Origin: Mesorhizobium sp. WSM2240
GTDB lineage: Bacteria > Pseudomonadota > Alphaproteobacteria > Rhizobiales > Rhizobiaceae
Assembly: GCF_040438645.1 (NCBI RefSeq)
Contig: NZ_CP159253.1
Location: forward strand, 3,348,001 to 3,412,000
DNA length: 64,000 bases
Reading direction: 5' to 3'
The notes below the pieces were generated by a model. The model did not search any database. It worked only from the letters and a program-made list of their open reading frames with translations, and was not told the DNA's origin. A program made the translations under genes and the position numbers. How positions within the stretch are numbered: position 1 is the first letter of the stretch; every line of letters begins with the position of its first letter. Of the stretch, positions 1 through 9,466 are shown piece by piece.

Positions 1-406
1 TGCGCACGAACTCGATCGGTTGCCCGTCTTCCGTTTCCTCCCGCATCATCACCGCCACGTCGATGCCGCGGGAATCGTTGCCGGTGCTGGTGTATTTGTG
101 GCGATAGCCGTGCCCGACCATCTTGAACAGATAACCGTATTCGAAGGCCTTCAGCGCTTCGATATTGTCGACCTCCTGCATGCACAGAATATCGGCACGG
201 GTTTCGGCTATCGCCAATGCGGTCAGCTGGCGCATGTCGTCGGCATGCGCGATCGCGCGGCCCTGTTCGAGCAGCCGGTATTCGGCCTCGTCCTTGATAT
301 GGAACAGAGACAGCGTCCGATCCTGATGCAACTGGTTGCGGAAGCCTGAATAGTCGAACCTGTTCATCAGGTTCTCGACGTTGAAGGTGGCAAGGCGCAG
401 CGACAT
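1..406 (-). CDS. Endonuclease/exonuclease/phosphatase family protein (3' end outside window)
   Basis: Reading leftward from an ATG at 406, the protein begins [17 protein letters not shown]. It continues through ILCMQEVDN and a stretch ending [18 protein letters not shown]. The N-terminal TFNVENL and the QEVDN motif (metal-binding Glu) are hallmarks of the EEP (DNase I-like) fold, and SRGIDVAVM fits the substrate-handling strand. The family cleaves phosphodiesters in nucleic acids, lipids or sugars, so the substrate cannot be told from 135 residues. The gene runs off the left edge and its C-terminal catalytic His/Asp motifs are not visible. It is divergent from the BA14K gene. Confidence 0.85.
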   Translation of the reverse strand, partial: MSLRLATFNVENLMNRFDYSGFRNQLHQDRTLSLFHIKDEAEYRLLEQGRAIAHADDMRQLTALAIAETRADILCMQEVDNIEALKAFEYGYLFKMVGHGYRHKYTSTGNDSRGIDVAVMMREETEDGQPIEFVR

Positions 407-466
407 GGCGCGAGCTTTGCCCGCTCGGCGGGCCGATGACAAGGCCCGGCGGCGGAGAGCGTGACC

Positions 467-491
467 GGAACCATCCCGTTCATCCCCCGTT
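467..491 (+). promoter_or_regulatory. Sigma-EcfG (general stress response) promoter for the BA14K gene
   Basis: GGAAC (467-471), 16 nt, then CGTT (488-491) is an exact match to the alphaproteobacterial EcfG consensus GGAAC-N16/17-CGTT. It lies 79 nt upstream of the ATG at 571. The match is seen directly; activity is inferred. Confidence 0.65.
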
Positions 492-570
492 CATCCGTCC
501 AACGGCAATCTGTGCCTACTCCTCGAACAATGGGGCATGGGGCCAACCGTTTCGTTTCTGGAGACAGGCA

Positions 571-1083
571 ATGACACCAAAACTTTCGTCCTTGCTTCGC
601 TCGGGCCTGATCGCGCTCGGCGTCGCAGCAGGCGTTTCAGCAACACCGGCCTACGCGGTTCCGATCGCCGCTGGGCTCAATCCGGCGGTACAGCCAGCGC
701 TGCAGACTGACGCGGGAATAACATTGATACAGGATGGCCGGGCCTGGCGGCGTCATCGCGGTGACCGCGACCGCTGGCGTCACCGGCGTCACTGGAGGGA
801 CGGCGACCGCTGGCGCGACCGCCGCCATTTCAGGCGGGACTGGCGCCGCTACGACCGGCGGCCGAGCATCTATCTCGACTTCTCCATTCCGGCCTACCGC
901 TACTATGAGCCGCGCTACTATGCTCCGCGCTACTACGCGCCGCGCCGGGTGTACCGGTCCGGCCGTCTGTCGAGCGCCCATGTGCAATGGTGCTACGACC
1001 GCTATCGGTCCTACAGAGCCTATGACAACACCTTCCAGCCCTACAACGGGCCGCGCCGGCAATGCTGGTCGCCCTATAGCTGA
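571..1083 (+). CDS. BA14K family exported protein
   Basis: The 170-residue protein has an N-terminal signal peptide (about residues 1-29, ending AYA). A very Arg/His/Trp-rich basic middle follows (residues about 50-90), then YYxPRYYAP tyrosine repeats. The C-terminal BA14K signature has the form [24 protein letters not shown] (about 140-164). BA14K was described as a Brucella abortus immunoreactive protein with lectin-like properties; its biochemical role is unresolved. The ATG at 571 is preceded by a GGAGACAGG Shine-Dalgarno; longer upstream readings lack a signal peptide at their N terminus. A perfect EcfG promoter lies upstream and a strong hairpin terminator follows. The same C-terminal signature occurs on the PBP at 47285-49579. 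Confidence 0.85.
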   Translation: MTPKLSSLLRSGLIALGVAAGVSATPAYAVPIAAGLNPAVQPALQTDAGITLIQDGRAWRRHRGDRDRWRHRRHWRDGDRWRDRRHFRRDWRRYDRRPSIYLDFSIPAYRYYEPRYYAPRYYAPRRVYRSGRLSSAHVQWCYDRYRSYRAYDNTFQPYNGPRRQCWSPYS

Positions 1084-1105
1084 GACGGCCTGACATCCGG
1101 CAGAT

Positions 1106-1139
1106 ATCAAAACGGCGCCTTCGCAGGCGCCGTTTTGAT
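1106..1139. terminator. Bidirectional intrinsic terminator
   Basis: A perfect 14-bp stem (1106-1119 with 1126-1139) encloses loop TTCGCA. The stem has A-rich and T-rich outer ends, so it can terminate both the BA14K gene and the convergent PilZ gene, whose stop codon starts at 1141. Confidence 0.85.
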
Positions 1140-1140
1140 T

Positions 1141-1431
1141 CTATTCGAATTTCATGCCTATCGCGGTCATCGACCGCCAGCGCACCCGCGCCCTTCGCAA
1201 CGTGTCCTCGCCTGAGATCAGCAAGTCGAATTGCGCCGGAAGCGAAAATGTCTCGGCAAGGGACAGCAGCGCGCCCTCCGCCGACTGGTTGCGCAGAACG
1301 CATTCAAAGGCGCTGAAGCCCCTGTTGAAGGTCAGCGTCGCGCCCTTCAGCACGCGGCGGCGCAGTGCCGCTCGGCGTTCGGAGAAGACTTGCCCGTCAA
1401 CGCCAATGGATTTCTCGGTGATCGGATTCAT
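1141..1431 (-). CDS. PilZ domain protein
   Basis: This is a 96-residue single-domain protein. RRAALRRRVLKGATLTFN near the N terminus resembles the RxxxR c-di-GMP-binding region of PilZ domains. The mid-region NQSAEGALL corresponds to the NxSxxG motif, in which Glu-Gly replaces the usual Gly/Ser order. PilZ proteins bind cyclic di-GMP and modulate motility, polysaccharide synthesis or transcription. The ATG at 1431 is chosen because GAGGAGGT sits 5 nt upstream; an in-frame start 12 codons earlier has no such site. A diguanylate cyclase is encoded at 16459-17250, but no direct link is shown. Confidence 0.75.
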   Translation of the reverse strand: MNPITEKSIGVDGQVFSERRAALRRRVLKGATLTFNRGFSAFECVLRNQSAEGALLSLAETFSLPAQFDLLISGEDTLRRARVRWRSMTAIGMKFE

Positions 1432-1595
1432 CGTACACCTCCTCAAATTATAAGGCATACGATGCAAAAGGCGCGCCAGCCGGCCGTCCTGGAATGGGAC
1501 AAGGAGCGGCGGCAGGCAAAGGACGCGAATTCCTGCCCGCCGTCTCGGCCTCCGCGCGGCCCCATCGGGATACGCGGAGGCAGAATTGCCGGTCG

Positions 1596-3295
<1,700 letters not shown>

Positions 3296-3323
3296 GTCCT
3301 GCCCGTGTTCGGCAAATTGCCGT

Positions 3324-3338
3324 ACCGTACGTTACGGT
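3324..3338. promoter_or_regulatory. Candidate TetR operator
   Basis: ACCGTA-CGT-TACGGT is a perfect 6-bp inverted repeat upstream of the TetR start codon. A second palindrome, CGGCAA-A-TTGCCG (3310-3322), abuts it. Autoregulation is inferred from position and symmetry. Confidence 0.55.
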
Positions 3339-3387
3339 TCGGCTCTATGCAGCATATTTTGCCGCGGCGCAAGCACCGTTCGGACGT

Positions 3388-3765
3388 TCAGCGCCGCGCC
3401 GGCTCGAAAAGCTCGATCGCGTTGCCGGAGGGATCGTCGAGCAGGATCTGCTTGCCGCCGTTCCCAATGATGATGTCGCCGCGGAACCGGCATCCCTTCG
3501 CGCGCAAGTCGGCGACCATCGCTTCCAGATCGGCGCATTCGACCTGAAAACGGTTCCAGCCGCCCGGCGCAGGCGTCGCACCTTCAGGCATGGATTGCCC
3601 GGCTCCGCCAGCTCCCGGCCGGTTCAGAAGCAGCCTGAGGTCTCCGCGTGAAAGCGCTGCAAAACCGGGCGCCGGATGAAAATCGACGTTGAAGCCGAGC
3701 ATATCCCTGTAGAAGCCGATCGCTTGGTCGACATCGTGCACGATATAGCGGATCGAAACAGCCAT
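3388..3765 (-). CDS. VOC (glyoxalase/bleomycin resistance) superfamily protein
   Basis: This 125-residue protein has the paired beta-alpha-beta-beta-beta layout of the vicinal oxygen chelate fold. The N-terminal half carries IRYIVHDVDQAIGFYRDMLGF and the second half WNRFQVECADLEAMVADLRAKG, ending DPSGNAIELFEP. Members include glyoxalase I, extradiol dioxygenases and antibiotic-binding proteins, and the substrate is not predictable here. The ATG at 3765 has AAGGAGGAAGG upstream. The gene is upstream of, and on the same strand as, the TetR gene, separated by the candidate operator. Confidence 0.85.
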   Translation of the reverse strand: MAVSIRYIVHDVDQAIGFYRDMLGFNVDFHPAPGFAALSRGDLRLLLNRPGAGGAGQSMPEGATPAPGGWNRFQVECADLEAMVADLRAKGCRFRGDIIIGNGGKQILLDDPSGNAIELFEPARR

Positions 3766-3952
3766 GGCCTTCCTCCTTGTACACACCCCGTGAATAGCGG
3801 CGTTGCACTGCAACCTGCGTGCCGATCGCGACCACGCGCCCGGTCGGGATCTGGAATACTCGGTGGCATCGGCCGCGGTGCGCGCCAGGCCGATGAAGAG
3901 CCGGTCCTGCCATGGCGGCATGCCGGAATTCGGCGAGGTCTTCAAACAAGCC

Positions 3953-4693
3953 CTACCAGCCGCAGGCCTTCAAAAATCTCCGTACGGTTTCCGCCATTCC
4001 GTGCTCCAGCGCATCCGCCGTCAGGCCGTGGCCGATAGACACTTCGGCCAGTTGCGGGACGCGCTTGGCCAGCGCCGGCAGATTGCTGACCACCAGATCG
4101 TGCCCCGCATTCACCGCGAGCCCGGCGGCAAGTGCAGCATCCGCGGCTTTGCCCAACCTTTCCAGCTCCTTGCGGGCTTTTTCCGAATCCGAATGACAGT
4201 TGCCATAGGGGCCGGTGTAAAGTTCGATGCGATCGGCCCCGATGTCACGCGCAACGTCGAAGCCGACCGGGTCTGGATTGGCGAATAGCGACACCCGGAA
4301 GCCGCCCTTCTTCAATCTTTTGACTATCGGCGTCAGGAAGATGGCGTTCGCAGCAAAATCCCAGCCATGGTCGGACGTCGCCTGCGCCGGATCGTCCGGC
4401 ACAAGCGTCACCTGCTCCGGCTGGTTTTTTTCTACCAGGTCCAGGAACTCTTCCGTCGGGTAGCCTTCGATGTTGAACTCCGCTTGCGGAAATTCGTCAT
4501 CGATCAGCGCGCGCAGTTCCGGCAAATCGGAATAGCGCGTGTGGCGCTGGTCGGGCCGCGGGTGCACCGTCAGCCCGTGCGCGCCGGCGGCGAGGGCGAT
4601 GCGCCCCAGTCCACTGACGCTCGGCCATGGCAGGTCGCGCCGGTTGCGCAGCATGGCGACGGCATTCAGATTCACGGAAAGCTTTGCAGGCAT
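3953..4693 (-). CDS. pdxJ: Pyridoxine 5'-phosphate synthase
   Basis: PdxJ condenses 1-deoxy-D-xylulose 5-phosphate with 3-amino-2-oxopropyl phosphate, the last ring-forming step of the DXP-dependent vitamin B6 pathway. The 246-residue TIM-barrel protein begins with the family signature [16 protein letters not shown]. It has [17 protein letters not shown] (phosphate and substrate contacts), FNIEGYP with the catalytic Glu, and [10 protein letters not shown] near the C terminus. The ATG at 4693 matches the usual family start; an upstream in-frame start would add 21 unrelated residues. Its nearest same-strand neighbour is the VOC gene (gap of 187 nt). Confidence 0.95.
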   Translation of the reverse strand: MPAKLSVNLNAVAMLRNRRDLPWPSVSGLGRIALAAGAHGLTVHPRPDQRHTRYSDLPELRALIDDEFPQAEFNIEGYPTEEFLDLVEKNQPEQVTLVPDDPAQATSDHGWDFAANAIFLTPIVKRLKKGGFRVSLFANPDPVGFDVARDIGADRIELYTGPYGNCHSDSEKARKELERLGKAADAALAAGLAVNAGHDLVVSNLPALAKRVPQLAEVSIGHGLTADALEHGMAETVRRFLKACGW

Positions 4694-4798
4694 GGGGGTT
4701 CTCGATATTTGTTGTTGCGCCTCTATAGCCGCTCCGGCGGGAACTGACACGGCCATTCATGTGTTCCAGTGGAAGACTTCCCCTCGAAAGGACGCCTC

Positions 4799-5203
4799 AT
4801 GCATCCGCTCGACCCTGTGCCGGCCATCCGCCGCATCGACACCACCCGCGAGGATTTGTGCGCGCTGGAAATTGTCGGACGTTTCACCGCAGCCGATCTG
4901 GAAAACGCCTACGGCCTGCTCGAGGGCGCCTACGCAGTGCACGACAAGGTCGATCTTCTGGTGAGCGTCGCGCGCTATGAGGGCTTCGACTGGAGCGCGG
5001 CATTCACCGATGCCACGATCCGCGGCAAGACGCGCGCGCTGCGCCACATCCGCAAATATGCGGTGGTCGGCGGGCCTGCATGGTTGCGCACCGTGATCGG
5101 CATATTCGGCCCGCTCACCTCCATCGAAACCCGCTATTTCGACGCTGACGAAGAAGCGGCGGCCTGGGAGTGGCTGGATGCAAGGCCCGTCGCTTCGGCC
5201 TGA
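4799..5203 (+). CDS. SpoIIAA-like (STAS-fold) protein
   Basis: The 134-residue protein has a SpoIIAA-like/DUF3478 pattern: a strand with IVGRFTAADLENAYGLLE, VDLLVSVARYEGFDW, RHIRKYAVVGGPAWLR and a C-terminal FDADEEAAAWEWLDA helix. The last segment is typical of the lipid- or ligand-binding SpoIIAA-like domain, whose function is mostly unknown. The start at 4799 is preferred because of the AAAGGA site; an in-frame ATG at 4769 is possible. Its stop codon directly abuts the stop codon of the convergent helicase gene (5204). Confidence 0.7.
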   Translation: MHPLDPVPAIRRIDTTREDLCALEIVGRFTAADLENAYGLLEGAYAVHDKVDLLVSVARYEGFDWSAAFTDATIRGKTRALRHIRKYAVVGGPAWLRTVIGIFGPLTSIETRYFDADEEAAAWEWLDARPVASA

Positions 5204-6331
5204 TCAGCGGACGATCGTCAGCGTCTGCGCTGCCCGGGTGATGGCCGTATAAAGCCAGCGCTGGCGGGTTTCCTTGAACGCAAAACTCTCATCGAACAGC
5301 ACGATGTCGTTCCACTGCGAACCCTGCGCCTTGTGCACGGTCAGCGCATAGCCGTAGTCGAAATCGTCGAAGCGCTTCTTCTGTGTCCACGGAATGTCGG
5401 CGTCGGGATCTTCGAAGGCCGCCTTGAGCAGCTTGATCTTGGCGACGCCGCGATCGGGATCGTCCTCCTCCGGCGAAACCAAAAGGTTGATGCCCGGCTT
5501 CACCGTCTCGCGAGACGAGGTCATCACCTTCCACAGCGAGCCGTTGAGCAGGCCTTTCGCCGGATCGTTGCGCAGGCAGACGAGCTTGTCGCCGGCCTGC
5601 GGGTAATTCGCCGTAAAGCCCTTCAGTTCGCGCAGGCGGGCATTGTAGCGGCGCCGTGTGCGATTGGTGCCGACCAGCACCTGATCCGCGGCAAGCACCA
5701 GTTCCTGCGTTACCTCCTCCTTGCCGATCACCTTTGCCGTGCCGTAGTCGCCGCGCATGAATTCGCGGCCCTCGCGCACGTCGAGCGCCAGCCGGATAAT
5801 CGGATTGTCGCGCGCCTGCCGGTGGATTTCGGTCAGGAGGATGTCGGACTCGTGTTCGGTGAAGAAGCCGCCGCCCGAGATCGGCGGAAGCTGCGCCGGA
5901 TCGCCGAGCACCAGCACCGGCGTGCCGAACGACAGCAGGTCGCGGCCGAGCTGTTCGTCGACCATCGAGCATTCGTCGATGATGACGAGCGCCGCCTTGG
6001 AAATCGGGCTTTGCCGATTGAGCGCGAAGGTCGGCGACATCGACGTCTTGCCTGTCGCCTCGTCGGCCACCGCCTCCTCGCCGCGCGGCCGATAGATCAG
6101 CGAATGGATGGTGCGGGCGTTGACCGCGCCCTTGGAGCGCAGCACCTGCGCCGCCTTGCCGGTGAAGGCAGCGAACTGCACCTGCCCGTCGACATGCTCG
6201 GCGAAATAGCGCGCCAGCGTGGTCTTGCCGGTACCGGCATAGCCGAACAGCCGGAAGACCTGCGGCCTGCCCGACTTTAGCCAACGCGCCACCGCCTTCA
6301 GGGCATCGTCCTGCTGGGGAGAAAAATCCAT
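5204..6331 (-). CDS. RecD-like ATP-dependent DNA helicase (superfamily 1B)
   Basis: The 375-residue helicase has Walker A GYAGTGKTT (residues 30-38) and Walker B VIIDECSM. It also has GDPAQLPPI (motif III), the TEIHRQARDN motif, and the C-terminal UvrD_C_2 motif YALTVHKAQGSQW followed by YTAITRA. It lacks the N-terminal domains of RecD/RecD2 and is the short stand-alone type common in Rhizobiales. A 5'-3' translocase role in DNA repair or recombination is inferred from the family. It follows the nitrile hydratase operon on the same strand after 74 nt; no functional link is implied. Confidence 0.88.
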   Translation of the reverse strand: MDFSPQQDDALKAVARWLKSGRPQVFRLFGYAGTGKTTLARYFAEHVDGQVQFAAFTGKAAQVLRSKGAVNARTIHSLIYRPRGEEAVADEATGKTSMSPTFALNRQSPISKAALVIIDECSMVDEQLGRDLLSFGTPVLVLGDPAQLPPISGGGFFTEHESDILLTEIHRQARDNPIIRLALDVREGREFMRGDYGTAKVIGKEEVTQELVLAADQVLVGTNRTRRRYNARLRELKGFTANYPQAGDKLVCLRNDPAKGLLNGSLWKVMTSSRETVKPGINLLVSPEEDDPDRGVAKIKLLKAAFEDPDADIPWTQKKRFDDFDYGYALTVHKAQGSQWNDIVLFDESFAFKETRQRWLYTAITRAAQTLTIVR

Positions 6332-6405
6332 CCGGTTGACTGACAGGATTCGGCGGCTAAGGGCAAGGGATTTGGGTTGACGCTACCTGTGCGAAATCAC
6401 CTCGC

Positions 6406-6798
6406 TCACCTTGCAAGGCGACGCTCCGGATCATTCTCCAGCAGTATCGGCCTGCCGTGCGGCGTCGCATGCGCGGCCCGTTCCCATGCCGCGGCGAGCG
6501 CATCAATTTCGCTTCGGCCGGCCACGTCCTTTGCCGCAAGCAGCTTTTCCAGCGCCCGAAGCCAGCAATCGTAGTAATCGCTGCCGTCCTGCGCAGCGCC
6601 CGGCCCTTTCACCTCGTCCGAAAGCGCATCCGCCCACTCGCTCCACGAAAACAGCCCGCATTCATGGAGCGCCACCACCATGGCGAAGGCTTCGGCCTGC
6701 CAGGGTTCGGAAAATGTCGAGCTGTCCTTCGGAAGCGCACCATTGGCGGACTCGCCTGGCGTCTTCGACGGCCCCGAGCCGGCGTCATGCCGGCTCAA
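6406..6798 (-). CDS. Nitrile hydratase accessory (activator) protein
   Basis: The 130-residue protein contains FSEPWQAEAFAMVVALHECGLFSWSEW and a DYYDCWLRALEKLL segment. This is the signature of P14K/NhhE-type activators, which resemble the N-terminal part of the beta subunit. In cobalt nitrile hydratases such proteins form a complex with the alpha subunit and deliver the metal by subunit swapping while the active-site cysteines are oxidised. The start is a TTG (6798) overlapping the beta gene by 14 nt; no in-frame ATG precedes the conserved region. It is the last gene of the operon. Confidence 0.85.
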   Translation of the reverse strand: MSRHDAGSGPSKTPGESANGALPKDSSTFSEPWQAEAFAMVVALHECGLFSWSEWADALSDEVKGPGAAQDGSDYYDCWLRALEKLLAAKDVAGRSEIDALAAAWERAAHATPHGRPILLENDPERRLAR

Positions 6799-7444
6799 GA
6801 TAGCTCTCCCACGCGTCGATCGAAACAGTCAGCGTCGGGTCGGCGCCCTCACCCCATAACTCGGCGGCCGAAAACGCGACCGTATAGACCCGTTGCGGGC
6901 TTTCGCCTCCGCCATGGGCGTTGGTATCGGGAAAGACAAACCCGTCCCGCACCGCCTCGACCACGCCGTTCTTGCCGCGCGCGTAGCGGGGCAGCCGCGT
7001 GTGGCCGCTCGGGTGAAAATTCTTCGTCCGCACCCGGTCGCCCGGCGCGACCCGCGCCGGCGAATCGACAGGCCTGTCGCATGGCCCGCCTTTGGCGAGC
7101 ACGGCCGCGACGTTCTCCGCCTTCAGCACCCGCTTCGGCGTCGCTCCTGCGTCCAGCGCCGTACCCGCGGCCAGTTCCTCGGCCGTGACGAAGCCATGGC
7201 GCTTGAGCAGCGTCTCCAGCGCTTTGATCCAGATCTCGTAATAGCTCGATGAATAATAATCGGCCGGATGCAGGTTCTCGCGTGCGTGGCGGCTCTCGTC
7301 GATGGTCCAGTGGCCCATGGCGCCGGCCGTCAGCGTAACGCCGAGCGCCCGCTTCTCCCATTCCGCATGGAAATACGGCTCATCCTTCTCCGGCGCGACC
7401 AGCCCGAATCCCATCTGCCCGCCAAGATCGTGCGGCCCGTTCAT
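6785..7444 (-). CDS. nthB: Nitrile hydratase subunit beta
   Basis: The 219-residue protein begins [16 protein letters not shown], the typical beta-subunit N terminus. It carries [17 protein letters not shown] and [18 protein letters not shown], then the SH3-like C-terminal domain with [21 protein letters not shown] and [17 protein letters not shown]. Beta arginines contact the oxidised cysteines of alpha in known structures. The start overlaps the alpha stop by 4 nt (ATGA), implying translational coupling. The heterodimer hydrates nitriles to amides in the cytosol. Confidence 0.95.
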   Translation of the reverse strand: MNGPHDLGGQMGFGLVAPEKDEPYFHAEWEKRALGVTLTAGAMGHWTIDESRHARENLHPADYYSSSYYEIWIKALETLLKRHGFVTAEELAAGTALDAGATPKRVLKAENVAAVLAKGGPCDRPVDSPARVAPGDRVRTKNFHPSGHTRLPRYARGKNGVVEAVRDGFVFPDTNAHGGGESPQRVYTVAFSAAELWGEGADPTLTVSIDAWESYLEPA

Positions 7445-8058
7445 GAGGCTTGCGGCTCCAGCGCCAGTCCCGTGCCGATCATCGCATCGCGCGTCACCAG
7501 TTCGGCCAATCCTTCTTCGCTCCAGCCTTCAGTCCCCTTCGGCCGCAGCGGCACCACGAGATAGCGGAGTTCGGCGGTCGAATCCCATACGCGGATCTTA
7601 GTCTCCACCGGCAGGCTGACGCCGAATTCGGCCAAAACGCCGCGCGGATCGATCACAGCCTTCGCACGATAGGGCGGCGATTTGTACCAGACCGGCGGCA
7701 GGCCGAGCACCGACCACGGATAGCAGGAGCACAGCGTACAGACGACGAGGTTATGCGTATCGGCCGTGTTGAACACCGCCTGCATGTGTTCGCCCTGCCG
7801 CCCTGTGAAGCCGAGCGAGGCGATCGCCGCGGTTGCATCCGTCTTCAGCCATTCGGCGTAAGCGGGATCGCTCCATGCCTTGGCGACCACCTTGGAGCCG
7901 TTGCGCGGACCGATCTTCGTCTCGTAGGTCTCGACAATGGCATCGATCGCCGCCGGGTCGATCAGCCCTTTCTGCGTAAGGATCGTCTCCAGCGCCCTGA
8001 CCCGCGCGGCCATGGGGTCGAGTTCATTATCGTGATGATGATCGTGATCGTGGGACAT
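7441..8058 (-). CDS. nthA: Nitrile hydratase subunit alpha, cobalt type
   Basis: The 205-residue catalytic subunit binds a low-spin Co(III) through Cys107, Cys110, Ser111 and Cys112 in VCTLCSC. Thr in the second position after Val is diagnostic of cobalt enzymes; iron enzymes have Ser. The N terminus [11 protein letters not shown] is rich in His/Asp and could help metal loading, which is inference. It heads the operon alpha-beta-activator. No amidase or cobalt transporter gene is adjacent, so the resulting amide must be handled elsewhere; the LysE gene just upstream is on the same strand, 47 nt away. Confidence 0.96.
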   Translation of the reverse strand: MSHDHDHHHDNELDPMAARVRALETILTQKGLIDPAAIDAIVETYETKIGPRNGSKVVAKAWSDPAYAEWLKTDATAAIASLGFTGRQGEHMQAVFNTADTHNLVVCTLCSCYPWSVLGLPPVWYKSPPYRAKAVIDPRGVLAEFGVSLPVETKIRVWDSTAELRYLVVPLRPKGTEGWSEEGLAELVTRDAMIGTGLALEPQAS

Positions 8059-8105
8059 GGCCGGAAACTAGTCCCAGCCGCCGAGGCGCGCAAGCAGGCC
8101 AGGAC

Positions 8106-8702
8106 TCATCGGAGCATCGGCCACAGCGTTGCTGCGAGCAGAACGCCCATGGCGATGTTGAACCATTTCAGCCGGGCCGGGTCGGCCAGAAAGCCGCGCA
8201 ACGCCATACCGAAGCCGGCCCAGACCGACACCGACGGCAGATTGACCACGGTGAACGCGAATGTGACCAGCAGCATGGACAGGAACGGCGCCTGCGGGTT
8301 TGTGTAGACGGCCATCGCCGTCACCGCCATTACCCAGGCCTTGGGATTGACCCATTGGAATGCGGCGGCTTGCAGGAACGTCATCGGCACGGCCTTCACC
8401 TCGCCCTTCGCCGCCATCGACCGCGACATCGCAATTTTCCAGGCGAGATAGAGCAGATAGGCGCCGCCGGCTATTTTCAGCGCCAAGTCAAGCGCCGGAT
8501 AGGCCTTGAGCACCGCGCCCAGGCCCAGGCCGACTCTGAAAAGCAGCGTGGCGAATCCGGCCGCAATGCCGAACATATGCGGCACTGTGCGCCAGAACCC
8601 GAAATTCACGCCGGACGCCAGCAGCATGAAATTGTTCGGCCCCGGCGTCACCGAGGTCACGAAAGCGAAGACCAGCAGGGCTAAGAAAGCTTCGGGAGAC
8701 AT
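8106..8702 (-). CDS. LysE/RhtB family amino acid exporter
   Basis: The 198-residue inner-membrane protein has about six hydrophobic segments. The family signature TSVTPGPNNFMLLASGVNFG is near residues 16-35, and a second motif FQWVNPKAWVMAV is mid-protein. LysE/RhtB proteins export amino acids such as lysine, homoserine or threonine, and the substrate cannot be assigned. It is 47 nt upstream of the nitrile hydratase alpha gene on the same strand, so partial cotranscription is possible. Confidence 0.88.
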   Translation of the reverse strand: MSPEAFLALLVFAFVTSVTPGPNNFMLLASGVNFGFWRTVPHMFGIAAGFATLLFRVGLGLGAVLKAYPALDLALKIAGGAYLLYLAWKIAMSRSMAAKGEVKAVPMTFLQAAAFQWVNPKAWVMAVTAMAVYTNPQAPFLSMLLVTFAFTVVNLPSVSVWAGFGMALRGFLADPARLKWFNIAMGVLLAATLWPMLR

Positions 8703-8775
8703 GGAGTTCGCGTCAATACGTCAATAATATTGACCTATAAACGAAATCCCGGCGGCTACGCTCCGGCCATGGCCG

Positions 8776-9114
8776 TCAGCCGCTTATGCCAAGAATTGAA
8801 CCGACAATCGCGCGGACGTCGGCGAGAACCTCGTCCGGTGCGTGTTCGATAAAGCGGAAACCTCGTTCGGAGCGATGAAGGGTTCTGATCTGGTCGGCGA
8901 GAACAAAACCCTGTGTCTTCATCGTTTCAGGCAACCGGATTTTCGTTGGCCAAAGCCCCGGATTGCGTGTGACAGGACAAACCACAGCCTTGGCGGAAAC
9001 CTGATGAAACTCCAAAGCGGTGAGCACGATTGCCGGGCGGACGCCACCCTGCTCGCTTCCTCTAATTGGATCAAAATCCGCCCATACGACGTCACCGGCG
9101 CTTAAAGATGTCAT
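8776..9114 (-). CDS. PemK/MazF family mRNA interferase toxin
   Basis: The 112-residue toxin begins SAGDVVWADFDPIRGSEQGG and continues RPAIVLTALEFHQ. These are the PemK/MazF core strands with the R-P active-site loop. VCPVTRNPG contains the second conserved region (T and R), and LADQIRTLHR the third. MazF toxins cut single-stranded mRNA at short sequence sites. Its start lies 23 nt inside the antitoxin gene, the usual antitoxin-first order. Confidence 0.92.
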   Translation of the reverse strand: MTSLSAGDVVWADFDPIRGSEQGGVRPAIVLTALEFHQVSAKAVVCPVTRNPGLWPTKIRLPETMKTQGFVLADQIRTLHRSERGFRFIEHAPDEVLADVRAIVGSILGISG

Positions 9115-9400
9115 CGAGCGTTATCTCGCCACGCGAATACTCGTCATCGATCCGTTCTCCCGGCCTATCAGGTCCCCAATCGACAAGCTCGGGCTCGTTT
9201 TCAGGCCCTAGCCGATCCATCTCGGAGATGATCCACTCGAGCGTGATCTTCTTCGGCTTTGCCGGTTCGATGATCGCCTTGCCGTCCTTGACGGTCAGTT
9301 GCACGCTGTCGCCCTGCTTGATGCCGAGTTCATCGAGCACTGCCTTTGAAAGGCGTATTCCGGAACTGTTGCCCCATTTGCCAACCTGTAGCACGGTCAT
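9092..9400 (-). CDS. AbrB/MazE-type antitoxin
   Basis: The 102-residue antitoxin has an N-terminal swapped-hairpin DNA-binding domain (VLQVGKWGNSSGIRLSKAVL, then GDSVQLTVKDGKAIIEPA). An acidic C-terminal tail, likely to wrap the toxin, contains ENEPELVDWGPDRPGERIDDEYSRG. The ATG at 9400 is preceded by AGGA; the in-frame reading 13 codons longer would run into the operator palindrome. The pair is probably autoregulated through the palindrome at 9413-9443. Confidence 0.9.
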   Translation of the reverse strand: MTVLQVGKWGNSSGIRLSKAVLDELGIKQGDSVQLTVKDGKAIIEPAKPKKITLEWIISEMDRLGPENEPELVDWGPDRPGERIDDEYSRGEITLDDIFKRR

Positions 9401-9412
9401 GGCCAAATTCCT

Positions 9413-9443
9413 GCTGATGTATATCCCATGTATATACATCAGC
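9413..9443. promoter_or_regulatory. MazEF-type operator palindrome
   Basis: A perfect 12-bp inverted repeat, GCTGATGTATAT (9413-9424) and ATATACATCAGC (9432-9443), is separated by 7 nt. ATGTATAT is also directly repeated inside it (9417-9424 and 9428-9435). It lies 12 nt upstream of the antitoxin start, where MazE/AbrB complexes usually bind. Confidence 0.7.
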
Positions 9444-9466
9444 CGGCGCTGATCTTCAACCGGTTC

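Noticed and set aside
436..570. Upstream extension of the BA14K gene to 436
   Set aside because: It would pass through the EcfG promoter and bury the signal peptide; the ATG at 571 has a good ribosome site.
3308..3322. The 15-mer TTCGGCAAATTGCCG found here and at 63068-63082
   Set aside because: It is a short palindrome that can recur by chance; contexts differ, so no family of sites is claimed.
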